From positions 1 to 31,129 of the forward strand of contig NZ_CAJURR010000027.1 of assembly GCF_910589175.1 (NCBI RefSeq): a DNA stretch of 31,129 bases, read 5' to 3'. A program made the position numbers and the translations under genes. Source of the DNA: an uncultured Lactobacillus sp. Its GTDB lineage: Bacteria; Bacillota; Bacilli; Lactobacillales; Lactobacillaceae. Below, one piece after another: positions 8,144-18,519 of this stretch. The notes beneath the pieces were generated by a model. That model was given only the letters and a program-made list of their open reading frames with translations. It had not been told where the DNA came from and ran no database searches. Position 1 is the stretch's first letter. Each line of letters begins with the position of its first letter.

Positions 8144-8791
8144 TTATAAAATGGACAAAAGATTATTTAACATATGGGTCAAAATTGAATATCTTACGTC
8201 TTTAGTCGTGACATATGTCCAAGCTAAGATCATCCCCATCACCCAATATAAATAAATAAACTTACTAAACATTGGATCATGACCGTAAGCAAAAACGAAA
8301 CCACTTGCTACAATTCCAACCCACTTATTAAATTCATTGTCTACTGGGAAAAATGTGTTGAAAAACAGCGCTCTAAAGATGAATTCTTCACAGATTGGTG
8401 CCACGATAACCAAAAGGACATTAAACATTGGCGACGCAACTTTTCTAATTGCATCTAGTTCTTCTTGATTCTTTGAAATTGTATTACCACCAAATAATCG
8501 CACAAAGGCTATTTGAAAGATTACTAAAGTAAAGAATGCCGCTACAGCAATAATTATTCTTTTTACATCCCAGTGCGGCTTAGCATTGAAGAACCAGTCA
8601 TTCTCTTGCTTAAGTTCTCGTTTATAAATCCAATACATCCAATAAATTACTGCAACAGTCAAAACTGCTAAAATAATTGCAAATAACAAGTTTACCTTCT
8701 TTTGCGCATAACCTAATTGCAAAAGTGTATATAATACAAAAGCAATAATTACTGTTGCTAAATTTCCTAAAAAGCGTAAAAAAGTCTTCAT
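8144..8791 (-). CDS. CPBP-family intramembrane metalloprotease
   Basis: This 215-residue polytopic protein carries the CAAX-protease/bacteriocin-processing motifs: EEFIFR (Glu pair near residues 133-134), FVFAYGH with a His near 171, and a final His-Asn motif HMLNN near 207. About six hydrophobic segments surround them. In lactic acid bacteria such proteins often act as bacteriocin self-immunity factors (PlnI/Abi type), but no bacteriocin gene is near, so the role is open. GAGGAAG precedes the ATG. It is divergent from the DUF218 gene and shares a terminator with the yagU-like gene. Confidence 0.88.
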   Translation of the reverse strand: MKTFLRFLGNLATVIIAFVLYTLLQLGYAQKKVNLLFAIILAVLTVAVIYWMYWIYKRELKQENDWFFNAKPHWDVKRIIIAVAAFFTLVIFQIAFVRLFGGNTISKNQEELDAIRKVASPMFNVLLVIVAPICEEFIFRALFFNTFFPVDNEFNKWVGIVASGFVFAYGHDPMFSKFIYLYWVMGMILAWTYVTTKDVRYSILTHMLNNLLSIL

Positions 8792-8808
8792 CCGAACACT
8801 TCCTCTAA

Positions 8809-8838
8809 TTGAAATTATCTATTTCTTTTCATTATAAT
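8809..8838 (+). promoter_or_regulatory. Promoter of the DUF218-ABC unit
   Basis: TTGAAA at 8809-8814 and TATAAT at 8833-8838 are separated by 18 bases, a strong sigma-A promoter about 33 bases before the ATG at 8871. Confidence 0.7.
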
Positions 8839-8870
8839 TATTTATTAAAAAGACATAAGGACATTTAATC

Positions 8871-9992
8871 ATGCAATCACAACTCATGCAATCTCTGCAT
8901 AAAATTTTTAGCTTTATTGTTCATAATCAAGTAACCCTTACTTCCTTGATTATGTTTATATTTTTTAGTTTATTTTTACTTTCATGGCTAATTGAACCAC
9001 GTCGTTTAATCAATGGCCTTATTTTCACAGCATTTGGAATTAGTTTTTTAGTATGGGCTGCCATTTTAATTATTTCACAACATAATGCTTTACTAACTAC
9101 CTCATTTTCTTTCCTTGCGTTAGCTATCCTATTTGGAATCTTTTTCTTGGTAACATTTTCTTGGATTTTCTTTCTATGGAATGCGTATTTTGTCTGGAAG
9201 TATGAGAGTCATTCCCTGCCAAATCTTTTAACTTTGATTATTGGCTTATTTTTAGTAGGAATATGGACTTTAAATAGATTAGGTGTATTTCATCGGTTAC
9301 CAGACTGGCTACATTCTCTAGTAGCTGGAGCAACTTTAATTGCCTTTTATCTTCTATTTGTCATGTATAATTTCTTACTCAATTTAGTTTTGTATCAAAT
9401 CGTTCCTCGGCGCTACAAGCAAGATTATCTAATTGTTCTCGGTGCAGGATTAATTGAAGGAAAAAAAGTATCACGCCTACTAGGAGCACGAATTGACCGA
9501 GCAATTGCTTTTTCTAATAAACAATACGATAAAGGACACAAACGTCCAAAATTAATTATGTCAGGCGGTCAAGGAAAAGACGAGGATCTGTCTGAAGCGG
9601 CCGCAATGAAAGATTATGCTGTTAAACATGGCTACGATCCTAACTTGATTTTATTAGAAGATAAATCAACTAATACCTACCAAAATATGCTTTACTCTAA
9701 AAAAGTAGCTACTAGTGATTGGGGTAATCCAAATTTTAAAGCTAAGTTTTTCACTAATAATTATCATCTTTTTAGAGCTGGACTTTATGCAAAAATGGCT
9801 CATTTAAAAGCCAATGGTGTTGGAGCAACTACACGTTTTTATTTTTTACCTAATGCTACGATTCGTGAATTTGCTGGGGTCTTTATCATGCATAAGAAAC
9901 GCCATTTTGTTATCATTGGTTTAATTGCAATTTTATTTATAATCCAAGCAATTTTTGCCGTATTAGGCTGGGGCAAATATATAATTGCTTAG
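8871..9992 (+). CDS. YdcF/SanA-like (DUF218) membrane protein
   Basis: This 373-residue protein has about six hydrophobic segments in residues 1-180, a soluble DUF218 domain (about 184-335) and one C-terminal membrane segment. The DUF218 motifs are visible: YLIVLGAGLIEGKKVSRLL, then PKLIMSGGQGKDEDLSEA, then STNTYQNMLYS, and TNNYHLFRAG. Relatives such as SanA and ElyC have been linked to envelope integrity; the reaction is not known. AAGGA precedes the ATG. It ends 12 bases before the MacB-like ABC gene and has its own promoter, so both are likely one operon acting at the envelope. Confidence 0.88.
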   Translation: MQSQLMQSLHKIFSFIVHNQVTLTSLIMFIFFSLFLLSWLIEPRRLINGLIFTAFGISFLVWAAILIISQHNALLTTSFSFLALAILFGIFFLVTFSWIFFLWNAYFVWKYESHSLPNLLTLIIGLFLVGIWTLNRLGVFHRLPDWLHSLVAGATLIAFYLLFVMYNFLLNLVLYQIVPRRYKQDYLIVLGAGLIEGKKVSRLLGARIDRAIAFSNKQYDKGHKRPKLIMSGGQGKDEDLSEAAAMKDYAVKHGYDPNLILLEDKSTNTYQNMLYSKKVATSDWGNPNFKAKFFTNNYHLFRAGLYAKMAHLKANGVGATTRFYFLPNATIREFAGVFIMHKKRHFVIIGLIAILFIIQAIFAVLGWGKYIIA

Positions 9993-10004
9993 AAAGGAAA
10001 AAAT

Positions 10005-12344
10005 ATGCTACAACTCCTACACTTAAAAAAGACCTATCACGTAGGTGATACCGTCACACATGCATTAGATGATGTTACGATTAATTTTCGTAACAGTGAA
10101 TTCGTTGCTATCTTAGGTCCTAGTGGGTCTGGTAAGACGACGCTTTTAAATGTAATTGGTGGATTAGATCATTACGATTCTGGAGACATTATCATTAATG
10201 GTAAGTCGACGAAAAATTTCTCTCAAACTGACTGGGATGCTTACCGCAATAATTCTGTCGGCTTTATTTTTCAAAGTTATAATCTTATTTCTCACCTTTC
10301 TATTATTGAAAATGTAGAACTTGGCATGACGCTCTCAGGTGTAAGTAGTAATGAACGCCACGAAAAGGCAATTGCTGCGCTAAAGCGTGTTGGGCTAGGC
10401 GATCATTTAAAGAAGCGTCCTAATCAATTATCCGGAGGACAAATGCAACGAGTAGCTATTGCCCGGGCAATAGCTAACGATCCCGATATTCTTCTATGTG
10501 ATGAGCCAACAGGAGCTTTAGATACGAAAACCAGTGAAAGTATTATGGAGCTAATCAAAGAGCTTAGCCACGATAAATTAGTCATCATGGTTACACATAA
10601 TCCTGAGCTGGCTGAAGAATATGCAAGTAGAATTGTTCATTTCCAAGATGGAAAAATCCTTAGTGATTCAAATGCCTTTGAGCCTAAAAAAGAAGTAAAA
10701 GATACTTTTAAACTAAAAAAGACAAAAATGTCTTACTGGAATGCCCTAAAACTTAGTTTCACTAACATTATGACTAAGAAAGGTAGAACTTTTTTAACTG
10801 CTTTTGCTTCAAGTATCGGAATTATTGGAATTGCTATTGTTTTAGCTTTGTCACATGGTTTTCAAAAACAGATTAACGAAACGCAAAGTAAAACACTCGC
10901 TAAATTTCCAATTTCTATTTCTCAAACGGCAACAGACATGAACGCCGCTACAAGTCGAGCCGAATCTGACAAAAATGTCAAAAATAAGGGATATCTCGTT
11001 GCCGCAAAACCAGATAATGAGAAAAACACACATGAAAATAAGATTACTCAGTCTTATATTAACTATGTTAAGAAAATTAATCCTTCGTATGCCAATAATA
11101 TTTCCTTTATTAGAGGAACACAACTTAATCTTTTAACTAATGATAACGGCAAAATTAAACACGTAGAATTTTCTAATGTTAACAACTCCGGTTCTGCTAT
11201 TGCTAGTGCTCAACTTCAAGGGATGAATAGTGTAGGGATTAACACAAGTGTCTTTCCTAAAACGCTTGATTCAAAGCAAGGAACTTTTTTAAAGGATAAT
11301 TACCAACTACTTGCTGGTTCCTGGCCTAAGTCGAATAACGAAGTAGTTCTTGTGTTAAATAATAAAAATCAAGCCAATATTAACGCACTTAAGAATTTAG
11401 GTATTTCAATTAAAGACGGTCAAAAAATTGATCTAAACAAAATTGTAGGCCGTACTTTTAAGGTAATTAGCAATAACAATTATTATCAAGAATTGCCTAC
11501 TGGAAACTTCGTTCCACAAAAAGCATCTAAATCAATGTATGATTCTAGCAACTTAACCTTAAAGTTAAGTGCTGTTATTCGGGGTAAAAATAATAGTCAA
11601 ATGGCTCTTCTAGATAATGGAATTGCCTACAGCGATGGTTTAACTCAAGAAATTATTAAGCAAAATGAAAATTCGAATATTGTTAAGGCGCAAAAGAATA
11701 GTACTACCAATGTAATGACCAACCAGCCAATGAACCAAACTCAAAAAGAGCAATTCATTGCATCTCTCGGTGGTTCTAGCATCCCTAGCGGTATTCTTAT
11801 CTATCCAAATTCATTTAAGTCTAAAGATAAAGTTCTTGATTACTTAGACAAATATAATAAGGGTAAAGCTAAAAAAGATCAGGTTATCTACACTGATATG
11901 TCAGGTACTGTTACTAAGTTAACTGGTGGTCTGCTTGACGGAATTACTGACGTTTTAGTTGCTTTTGCTGCTATTTCCCTAGTTACCTCAATGATTATGA
12001 TTGGCATTTTAACTTATACTTCTGTTTTAGAGCGTACAAAAGAAATTGGTGTGCTAAAGGCTTTAGGTGCTAGAAAACGCGATATTACGCGCGTCTTTGA
12101 TGCCGAAACTTTTATTCTCGGCCTCTTTTCTGGTATTTTGGGTATCTTTATTGCTTACCTATGTACTTTCCCAATCAACGCAGTATTATACGCAATTACT
12201 AATATGAGTAACGTTGCGCAACTCGACCCAATGCAAGCCTTAATTTTAGTAATTATTAGTACTGTTTTAACAATGCTTGGTGGTCATATACCAGCTCGAA
12301 TGGCTGCTAAAAAGGACGCCGCAATTGCTTTAAGAAGTGAATAA
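10005..12344 (+). CDS. MacB-like ABC transporter, fused ATPase and FtsX permease
   Basis: This 779-residue protein begins with an ATPase domain (residues 1-225): Walker [10 protein letters not shown] near 38, signature [14 protein letters not shown] near 143 and Walker [13 protein letters not shown] near 163. A membrane segment follows near 263-285, then an extracytoplasmic domain of about 350 residues, then a C-terminal FtsX permease domain with three membrane segments (about 645-779; [20 protein letters not shown]). This is the MacB order, typical of mechanotransmitting exporters or antimicrobial-peptide resistance and lipoprotein-handling systems. The substrate is unknown. AAAGGA precedes the ATG. 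No TolC-like or periplasmic partner is expected in a Gram-positive. It is followed by a strong terminator. Confidence 0.9.
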   Translation: MLQLLHLKKTYHVGDTVTHALDDVTINFRNSEFVAILGPSGSGKTTLLNVIGGLDHYDSGDIIINGKSTKNFSQTDWDAYRNNSVGFIFQSYNLISHLSIIENVELGMTLSGVSSNERHEKAIAALKRVGLGDHLKKRPNQLSGGQMQRVAIARAIANDPDILLCDEPTGALDTKTSESIMELIKELSHDKLVIMVTHNPELAEEYASRIVHFQDGKILSDSNAFEPKKEVKDTFKLKKTKMSYWNALKLSFTNIMTKKGRTFLTAFASSIGIIGIAIVLALSHGFQKQINETQSKTLAKFPISISQTATDMNAATSRAESDKNVKNKGYLVAAKPDNEKNTHENKITQSYINYVKKINPSYANNISFIRGTQLNLLTNDNGKIKHVEFSNVNNSGSAIASAQLQGMNSVGINTSVFPKTLDSKQGTFLKDNYQLLAGSWPKSNNEVVLVLNNKNQANINALKNLGISIKDGQKIDLNKIVGRTFKVISNNNYYQELPTGNFVPQKASKSMYDSSNLTLKLSAVIRGKNNSQMALLDNGIAYSDGLTQEIIKQNENSNIVKAQKNSTTNVMTNQPMNQTQKEQFIASLGGSSIPSGILIYPNSFKSKDKVLDYLDKYNKGKAKKDQVIYTDMSGTVTKLTGGLLDGITDVLVAFAAISLVTSMIMIGILTYTSVLERTKEIGVLKALGARKRDITRVFDAETFILGLFSGILGIFIAYLCTFPINAVLYAITNMSNVAQLDPMQALILVIISTVLTMLGGHIPARMAAKKDAAIALRSE

Positions 12345-12349
12345 ATCTA

Positions 12350-12382
12350 TAAGGATTTCAACATTGAAATCCTTATTTTTTT
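12350..12382 (+). terminator. Terminator after the MacB-like gene
   Basis: TAAGGATTTCA and TGAAATCCTTA form an 11-bp stem with a 4-base loop, followed by a T-tract. Confidence 0.92.
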
Positions 12383-12431
12383 GCTCTAAACTTACCTAAG
12401 AAAAAAGTTATGAACTTATTCTTATATTTTA

Positions 12432-12460
12432 TTGAAAACGGCAACAATAAAGTATATGCT
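12432..12460 (+). promoter_or_regulatory. cydA promoter with overlapping cre-like site
   Basis: TTGAAA (12432-12437) and TATGCT (12455-12460) are 17 bases apart. The same segment, TTGAAAACGGCAACA (12432-12446), matches 14 of 15 positions of the CcpA site consensus WTGNAANCGNWNNCW. A CcpA site on the -35 would give glucose repression of the oxidase operon. The start codon lies about 50 bases further on. No Rex-type palindrome is evident. Confidence 0.5.
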
Positions 12461-12508
12461 TAAGGTAACAGATGTTATATATGTGGAAATAGAAATAGGT
12501 GAATGAAA

Positions 12509-13900
12509 ATGTTATCGGGTGTAACAATGTTAGATATTGCCCGCTTCCAATTCGCAATGACTACAGTCTTCCACTTCTTCTTTGTTCCCTTCTCCATTGG
12601 GATGGGATTCATTGTATCAATCATGGAAACACTCTACGTCGTTAAAAAGGACGAAGTATATAAAAAGATGGCTCAATTCTGGGGAAAAATTTATTTATTG
12701 AGCTTTGCTGTCGGGGTAGTTACAGGAATTATTCAGGAATTTCAATTTGGAATGAACTGGTCTGATTACTCTCGTTTTATGGGTGATATTTTTGGTGCTC
12801 CATTGGCTATCGAGGCTTTGCTAGCTTTCTTTATGGAATCGACCTTCATTGGTTTATGGATGTTTACATGGAACAAGTTTAAGCCAGCATTGCACTGTGC
12901 CTTAGTTTGGATTTCTTTTATCGGTTCAATGCTAAGTGCAATTTGGATTTTAACTGCTAATGCCTTTATGCAACATCCAGTTGGTTATGTCATTAAAAAT
13001 GGTAAGGCACAAATGGCTAGTTTTTGGGCTTTAATTGCCAATGAACAACTTTGGGCTAGTTTCCCACACGTAGTAATCGGTGCCATTGTTACGGCTTCAT
13101 TTGTAGTAATTGGGATGGCTGCTTTTGGCTTACTTAGAAAACGGGATGTTAACTTCCACAAAAAGTCCATGCGTATCGCTCTTTGGGTTGCCTTATTTGC
13201 CTCAATTGCTGAAATTGGTGCTGGTGACTATCAAACGCAAGTTGAAATTCATGAACAACCAATGAAGTTTGCTGCAACCGAAGGTGTTTATGAAACAACA
13301 GGTGATCACGCTCCATGGGATATTGTTGCTAACTTAAACACTAAAGAACATAAAAATGAAGGTGCAATTTCTATTCCTGATGTTCTAACTATTCTCACTT
13401 ATCACAGTACTAGTGGTTCCATTAAAGGAATGAATCAAATCAATAAAGAATTGCATGCAAAATACGATAAAAAATTTGGCAAAGATATGAGCTATTATGT
13501 TCCAGTTAAGACCTTATTCTATAGCTTTAGAATCATGGCCGGTTTTGGTGCCCTATTTGCTTTACTTGCAATTTTAGGCTTAATTTGGACTCGTCCAAAG
13601 AAGAATACGATTGAAAACAAGCGGTGGTTCTTATGGATTTTAGGTATTTCAACTTTCCTTCCATTTATTGCTAATACTTGTGGTTGGTTCATTACAGAAC
13701 TTGGTCGTTTCCCATGGACTGTCTATGGCCTATTTACAATCGCAGATTCAATTTCTGCAAGTACAACCACTGGTGAGCTCTGGTTCACAAATATTATGTA
13801 CTTCCTAATCTTCTCAACTCTTGGCGGAGTAATGATCTATTACTGTAAACGTCAACTTGATATGGGTGTAGCTGGTGCACTTGAAAGGGGTGCATACTAA
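12509..13900 (+). CDS. cydA: Cytochrome bd oxidase subunit I
   Basis: From the ATG at 12509 (MLSGVTMLDIARFQFAMTTV) this is a 463-residue membrane protein that carries the haems and oxidises quinol while reducing oxygen to water. Visible family marks are RFQFAMTTVFHFFFVPFSIG with the N-terminal haem-ligand His, the GDYQTQVEIHEQPMK region, and GRFPWTVYGL near the C-terminus. The quinol loop is of the short Gram-positive type. I prefer 12509 over the ATG at 12503 because AGGTGA lies 6-7 bases before it and only 2 bases before the other. First gene of cydABDC-menA; its stop overlaps the cydB start by one base. Haem must come from outside if, as usual in this genus, no haem pathway is present. Confidence 0.96.
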   Translation: MLSGVTMLDIARFQFAMTTVFHFFFVPFSIGMGFIVSIMETLYVVKKDEVYKKMAQFWGKIYLLSFAVGVVTGIIQEFQFGMNWSDYSRFMGDIFGAPLAIEALLAFFMESTFIGLWMFTWNKFKPALHCALVWISFIGSMLSAIWILTANAFMQHPVGYVIKNGKAQMASFWALIANEQLWASFPHVVIGAIVTASFVVIGMAAFGLLRKRDVNFHKKSMRIALWVALFASIAEIGAGDYQTQVEIHEQPMKFAATEGVYETTGDHAPWDIVANLNTKEHKNEGAISIPDVLTILTYHSTSGSIKGMNQINKELHAKYDKKFGKDMSYYVPVKTLFYSFRIMAGFGALFALLAILGLIWTRPKKNTIENKRWFLWILGISTFLPFIANTCGWFITELGRFPWTVYGLFTIADSISASTTTGELWFTNIMYFLIFSTLGGVMIYYCKRQLDMGVAGALERGAY

Positions 13901-14922
13901 TGATCGATGGAATTGATTTTTTACAGTTGCTTTGGTTCCTATTAATTGGCCTACTCTTTATGATCTTCTACTTTACTGAGGGTTTTGACTATGGTGTAGG
14001 AATGGCAACACAGTTTTTAGCAAAAAATGATCAAGAAAAACATGTAATGATGGAAACCATTGGACCACACTGGGATGGAAACGAAGTATGGCTTATCACA
14101 GCCGGTGGTGCCATGTTTGCTTCATTCTCTGATTGGTATGCAAGTCTATTTAGTGGATATTACATCTTATTATTCTTTACCTTATTTGCCCTAATTATCA
14201 GAGGTGTATCCTTTGAATTTTCAGCTCATGCTGAAACTGAGCATGGATTTAGAATCTGGACTACTGCCCTATTTTGGGGTAGTCTATTAGCTCCATTTTT
14301 CCTTACGATGATGTTCGGTAGCTTAATTCAAGGTGTTCCAATTGATGCTCAAGGAAATATGAGTTTAAGTTTTTGGAATATTGTTAACCCCTTATCAGGA
14401 GTAGCAGGAGTAGCAGGAGTTCTTCTTTGCTTAATTCATGGAATTAACTTCTTGAGATTAAGAATTGATGATCCGGAATTAAGCAAGCGTGCTGCTAACT
14501 TAAACGAGAAGCTCTATCTTGTAGCTTATTTAGGAGAAATTATCTTTGCTTTATTGATTTTCTTCCAAACTGATTTCTTTAAGTTAAGACCAATTTCTTC
14601 AACAATTATCACTTTACTTATTGTTATTCTAACTGCTTGGTCCGATATTGCCTTAATTAAAAATAAGCAAGCAGCAGCCTTTGTAACTAGTGGGTTAACT
14701 CTAGTAGCGGTTGTTGGACTTTTATTCAATGGACTCTTCCCTCGCGTATTAATCGCTACTGATCCAGCCCACTCACTTTTAATTAAAAATGCGGCTAACT
14801 CTAAATTAACACTTCAGGTAATGACAATTGTTGCTCTAATTCTTTTGCCAATTGCCTTAGCCTACATCATCTGGTCATACGTAGTCTTTAGACACCGGAT
14901 TAAGGTAAATCAAAACGCCTAA
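13900..14922 (+). CDS. cydB: Cytochrome bd oxidase subunit II
   Basis: This 340-residue membrane protein is the partner of CydA in the bd-type quinol oxidase. The N-terminal region contains FTEGFDYGVGMATQFL and IGPHWDGNEVWLITAGGAMFA, both highly characteristic of CydB. About eight or nine hydrophobic segments follow. The ATG overlaps the cydA TAA by one base, and AAAGGGG lies inside the end of cydA, so the two are translationally coupled. The gene is followed after 18 bases by the CydDC exporter genes needed to assemble the oxidase. Confidence 0.96.
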   Translation: MIDGIDFLQLLWFLLIGLLFMIFYFTEGFDYGVGMATQFLAKNDQEKHVMMETIGPHWDGNEVWLITAGGAMFASFSDWYASLFSGYYILLFFTLFALIIRGVSFEFSAHAETEHGFRIWTTALFWGSLLAPFFLTMMFGSLIQGVPIDAQGNMSLSFWNIVNPLSGVAGVAGVLLCLIHGINFLRLRIDDPELSKRAANLNEKLYLVAYLGEIIFALLIFFQTDFFKLRPISSTIITLLIVILTAWSDIALIKNKQAAAFVTSGLTLVAVVGLLFNGLFPRVLIATDPAHSLLIKNAANSKLTLQVMTIVALILLPIALAYIIWSYVVFRHRIKVNQNA

Positions 14923-14940
14923 TCTAGAACAGGAATAAAA

Positions 14941-16758
14941 ATGATTGATAAACGACTTTTTAAATTACCAAAAGCCAAAATCATGCTCGCAATGCTTGCA
15001 GGACTGATGTTCTTGCAAGCATTTGCTATTTTAGGCCAAGGTATTTTCCTTGCTCGAGCAATTGTCGGCTCCTGGAAACAACAGTCTTTTGCTAATATTG
15101 CAGAAGATGTTTTAACTTTTTTGATCTTCTATTTATTAAGACAGGGAATTAACTGGTTTCAAAAATGGTATATGAATCGTTATGCAAATCAGACAACTGC
15201 TCTTTTACGTCAGCAATTACTTAATAAAACCTATGATGGTGGAATTGCATTAGTCTCCAGAATTGGAACGGGAAACTTAGTCTCTACTCTTTTAGATGGA
15301 ATGGACGAAATTTCCAATTATCTGTCGCTAATTTTTCCAAAATTAATTGCCCTCGCAATTGTTCCATGGGTAATTTTAATTTATATCTTTACTCTAAATT
15401 CCCTCTCTGGCTGGATTTTACTCTTAGTTTTTCCTTTACTGATCTTATTTATGATTATTTTGGGGACTGCTGCTCAAAGTAAGGCCAGTAAACAATATGC
15501 TGGATACATTAAATTGCAAAACCACTTTGTCGATGCTTTACGGGGTTTAAGTACCTTAAAAGTTTTGGGTCTTGCTAAAAAATACGGAAATATTGTTTAT
15601 AAAAATAGTGAAAACTACCGTAAAAAGACAATGGGTGTCTTAAGAGTAGCAATCCTCTCCACCTTTACGCTAGATTTCTTTACCACATTATCCATTGCAA
15701 TGATTGCCATGTTTCTTGGAATCGGATTAATTAACGGAAATCTTCTTCTTTATCCTTCATTAGTGATTTTAATCTTATCACCGGAATACTTTTTACCAAT
15801 TCGTGATTTTGGTAATGATTTCCATGCAACTTTAAATGGTAAAAATGCCTTAGGACAAATTTTTGATATTCTGGCTTTTCCTACTACTCCTCAGGAAAAC
15901 CAATTATCTAGTTTCACGTGGAACAAAAATAGCACTTTTACTGCTAATAATGTTTCTTTTAACTATAGCCATATTGATCAAGATCATTTTAGTGTTAATA
16001 AAAATGCAAAAATGAGTGGCGTAGTAAAAAAAGAAAAAACAAATACAGACAATACTCATACAGCCGACGAGTTACGGAATGTTAACCTAAATCTTACCGG
16101 CTTTCAAAAAGTTGGAATTATTGGTCCAACAGGTGCTGGAAAAACAACATTAATGAGAATATTAGCTGGCTTTCTTACACCGCACCTTAAAGATAATAAC
16201 TTTACGGTTAATGGACAAAATATTTCGCAATTAAATCAAAAGAATTGGCAAAATCAAATTACCTATATTCCGCAAGATCCTTTCATGTTTGCCACTAGCA
16301 TTAAAGAAAATCTAACTTTTTATAATCCAAATGCTAGTCAAAAAGAAATTGATGCCGCACTAAAAGCAACTGATTTGAATAATTTTGTTGCTAGTTTAAA
16401 AGATGGTTTAAATACTAGAATTGGTGAAAATGGGCGCGGTATTTCTGGCGGACAAAAACAACGCATTGCATTAGCCCGTGCTTTCTTAGCAAAAGATCGA
16501 AAGATATTATTTTTCGATGAACCAACTGCTCACCTGGATATTGAAACTGAGTACGAATTAAAGGAACCGATGAAAAAATTAATGGAAAATCATTTAGTCT
16601 TCTTTACCACGCATCGCTTGCACTGGCTAAATGACATGGATTGGTGCCTAGTCATTGAAAATGGAGAAATTGTAGAACAAGGAACTCCTAGTGACTTAGC
16701 TAAAAACGGAACTTTATTCAAAAAACTTACTCAGCCATTGAAAGAAGACCTACTATGA
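14941..16758 (+). CDS. cydD: CydD-type subunit of the thiol/haem ABC exporter for oxidase assembly
   Basis: This 605-residue half-exporter has six membrane segments (residues 15-300) and an ATPase domain with Walker A GPTGAGKTT near 395, signature GISGGQKQRIALARA near 500 and Walker B ILFFDEPTAHLD near 521. The start resembles CydD rather than CydC. In Bacillus-style naming the first of the two is often called cydC. CydDC exports reduced thiols in E. coli and is needed for a working bd oxidase. An extra stretch of about 35 polar residues (343-376) sits between the A-loop region and the first ATPase strands. AGGAAT precedes the ATG. Its stop overlaps the next start (ATGA). Confidence 0.9.
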   Translation: MIDKRLFKLPKAKIMLAMLAGLMFLQAFAILGQGIFLARAIVGSWKQQSFANIAEDVLTFLIFYLLRQGINWFQKWYMNRYANQTTALLRQQLLNKTYDGGIALVSRIGTGNLVSTLLDGMDEISNYLSLIFPKLIALAIVPWVILIYIFTLNSLSGWILLLVFPLLILFMIILGTAAQSKASKQYAGYIKLQNHFVDALRGLSTLKVLGLAKKYGNIVYKNSENYRKKTMGVLRVAILSTFTLDFFTTLSIAMIAMFLGIGLINGNLLLYPSLVILILSPEYFLPIRDFGNDFHATLNGKNALGQIFDILAFPTTPQENQLSSFTWNKNSTFTANNVSFNYSHIDQDHFSVNKNAKMSGVVKKEKTNTDNTHTADELRNVNLNLTGFQKVGIIGPTGAGKTTLMRILAGFLTPHLKDNNFTVNGQNISQLNQKNWQNQITYIPQDPFMFATSIKENLTFYNPNASQKEIDAALKATDLNNFVASLKDGLNTRIGENGRGISGGQKQRIALARAFLAKDRKILFFDEPTAHLDIETEYELKEPMKKLMENHLVFFTTHRLHWLNDMDWCLVIENGEIVEQGTPSDLAKNGTLFKKLTQPLKEDLL

Positions 16759-18500
16759 TGAACAAAAAATTTTCTTGGAAACATGAACATTGGGTTAAAC
16801 CTTACCTCGCAAAATATAAATGGAATTTTCTCTTAGCGATTTTTCTTGGCATCGTTATGTTCTTTTGTGGTGGTGCACTTATGTTTTATGCAGGCTATAC
16901 AATTGACAAAGCGGCGACACGTCCAGAAAACATCTTAATGATTTATGTTCCAATCGTCTTAATGCGTGCCGTCGGAATTGGACGACCATTATTTAGATAT
17001 TTAGAGCGCTTAGTCTCTCATAATTGGATTTTACGTGTCACAAGTTCTTTAAGAAGACAACTCTTTTATATTGCTGAAAAAAATACTTCGGCAGTCGGAT
17101 CAGCCTTTCAAACAGGAAGTATTCTTTCTCTCCTAACTGATGATATTGGACACTTACAAAATCTTTATTTGAGAACCATCTTTCCAGCCATTCTAAGTTA
17201 CCTAGTAGGATTTATTGTTGTAATTTTGCTTGGCTTATTCTCATGGCCATTAGCGGGTATTATCGCAATTTTATTGATTATGGAACTTATTCTAGTTCCT
17301 TTCTTCTCACTTCTAAAACAAGCTAGTGTACGTAGCAAGGAAAAAAAAGAAAAAGCACAACTTTATACAGAATTTACTGACCAAGTTTTAGGAGCTGGCG
17401 ACTGGAAAATTTCTGGTCGCAAGGATGCATTTTTCAATCAAACTAAAACCACTTTAAAGTCTTTAGGGAAGCATGAAAAAAAATCTGGCAAGTTTGATTG
17501 GGCACGTGATTTTGTTCTTGAATTTATTTTTGGTTTAATGGCTGTTGCTATTCTTTATTTCACTAACAAGAACCTCACCTATAATCAAGAAGCAGCAAAT
17601 TACGTTGGTGCTATTGTTTTAGCCTTGTTCCCCTTATCTGATGCTTTTATTCCCGTTGGACAAGGTATTGAGGAATGGCACACCTATAGCGATTCAGTAA
17701 AGCATTTAAATGAATTAACAGTACCTGAAAACCATTTACCTCATCAAGAATATCTTGACCCAGTTTTTGCCGGAACTTTAAAGGCTACTGATATTTCATT
17801 CACTTATCCTGGAGAAGATTATCCAATTATTCAAAATTTCTCTCTTACTTTAAAAAGAGGTCAAAAAGCTGCTTTAATTGGACCATCTGGAGCAGGAAAA
17901 AGCACTATCTTACAATTAATTCTTGGAGATTTAAAGCCAAATACAGGAACCGTCACCTTGGATAAGATTAATGTTTTGTCCTTACAAAAAGAGCGGTCAA
18001 AATTATTCTCTGTGCTGAACCAGGAGCCATTTTTATTCAATACTACTATCTATGAAAATCTTAAAATGGCTAATCCAGATGCCACTGCTGACCAAATGAT
18101 GGAAATTTTAGAAAAAGTACAGCTAGCTGATTTCATTAATTCCCTCCCTAAAAAACTGAATACAGAAGTCGCAGAAGCTGGCGCACGTTTTTCTGGTGGT
18201 CAAAAAGAACGTTTAGCATTAGCACGTGTACTTTTACAAGATACTCCAATTGTCCTATTAGACGAGCCAACAGTGGGTCTAGATCCGCTCACAGAACAAA
18301 AACTTTTAAATTTAGTGTTTGAAGTTTTAAAAAATAAGACAGTAGTTTGGGTAACTCACCACTTACAAGGTGTAAAATATATGAACGAAGTTCTCTTCTT
18401 TAAAGATGGAAAAGTGACCATGCAGGGCAATCCTTACGAACTATTTGAACACAATGAGCATTTTCATCAACTTTATTTAATGGATCAAGGACTAATTTAA
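16755..18500 (+). CDS. cydC: CydC-type subunit of the thiol/haem ABC exporter for oxidase assembly
   Basis: This 581-residue half-exporter pairs with the preceding CydD. The CydC hallmark VLMRAVGIGRPLFRYLERLVSH lies in the second to third membrane region (about residues 70-96; the printed motif slightly exceeds neither the loop nor the helix). The ATPase has Walker A GPSGAGKST near 375, signature RFSGGQKERLALARV near 478 and Walker B VLLDEPTVGLD near 500. The start ATG overlaps the upstream stop, and a second ATG follows at once, so the exact first residue is uncertain by one. Needed for assembly of the bd oxidase. Bacillus naming would call it cydD. Confidence 0.9.
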   Translation: MMNKKFSWKHEHWVKPYLAKYKWNFLLAIFLGIVMFFCGGALMFYAGYTIDKAATRPENILMIYVPIVLMRAVGIGRPLFRYLERLVSHNWILRVTSSLRRQLFYIAEKNTSAVGSAFQTGSILSLLTDDIGHLQNLYLRTIFPAILSYLVGFIVVILLGLFSWPLAGIIAILLIMELILVPFFSLLKQASVRSKEKKEKAQLYTEFTDQVLGAGDWKISGRKDAFFNQTKTTLKSLGKHEKKSGKFDWARDFVLEFIFGLMAVAILYFTNKNLTYNQEAANYVGAIVLALFPLSDAFIPVGQGIEEWHTYSDSVKHLNELTVPENHLPHQEYLDPVFAGTLKATDISFTYPGEDYPIIQNFSLTLKRGQKAALIGPSGAGKSTILQLILGDLKPNTGTVTLDKINVLSLQKERSKLFSVLNQEPFLFNTTIYENLKMANPDATADQMMEILEKVQLADFINSLPKKLNTEVAEAGARFSGGQKERLALARVLLQDTPIVLLDEPTVGLDPLTEQKLLNLVFEVLKNKTVVWVTHHLQGVKYMNEVLFFKDGKVTMQGNPYELFEHNEHFHQLYLMDQGLI

Positions 18501-18519
18501 AAATAGAAAGAAGTTTATT

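Noticed and set aside
8144..8791. A bacteriocin locus around the CPBP protease
   Set aside because: No double-glycine leader peptide, processing transporter or histidine kinase is nearby. The protease motifs alone do not make a bacteriocin cluster.
10851..11123. Minus-strand frame of 90 codons inside the MacB-like gene
   Set aside because: It has no ribosome binding site, shows no recognisable domain and is antisense to a clear gene. The same holds for the other antisense frames within cydA, cydB, the PhnD-type gene, the BMP-type gene and murP.
12385..12502. A Rex (redox) operator ahead of cydA
   Set aside because: No TTGTGA-type palindrome is present. TAACA-GA-TGTTA at 12466-12477 is too short and does not match.
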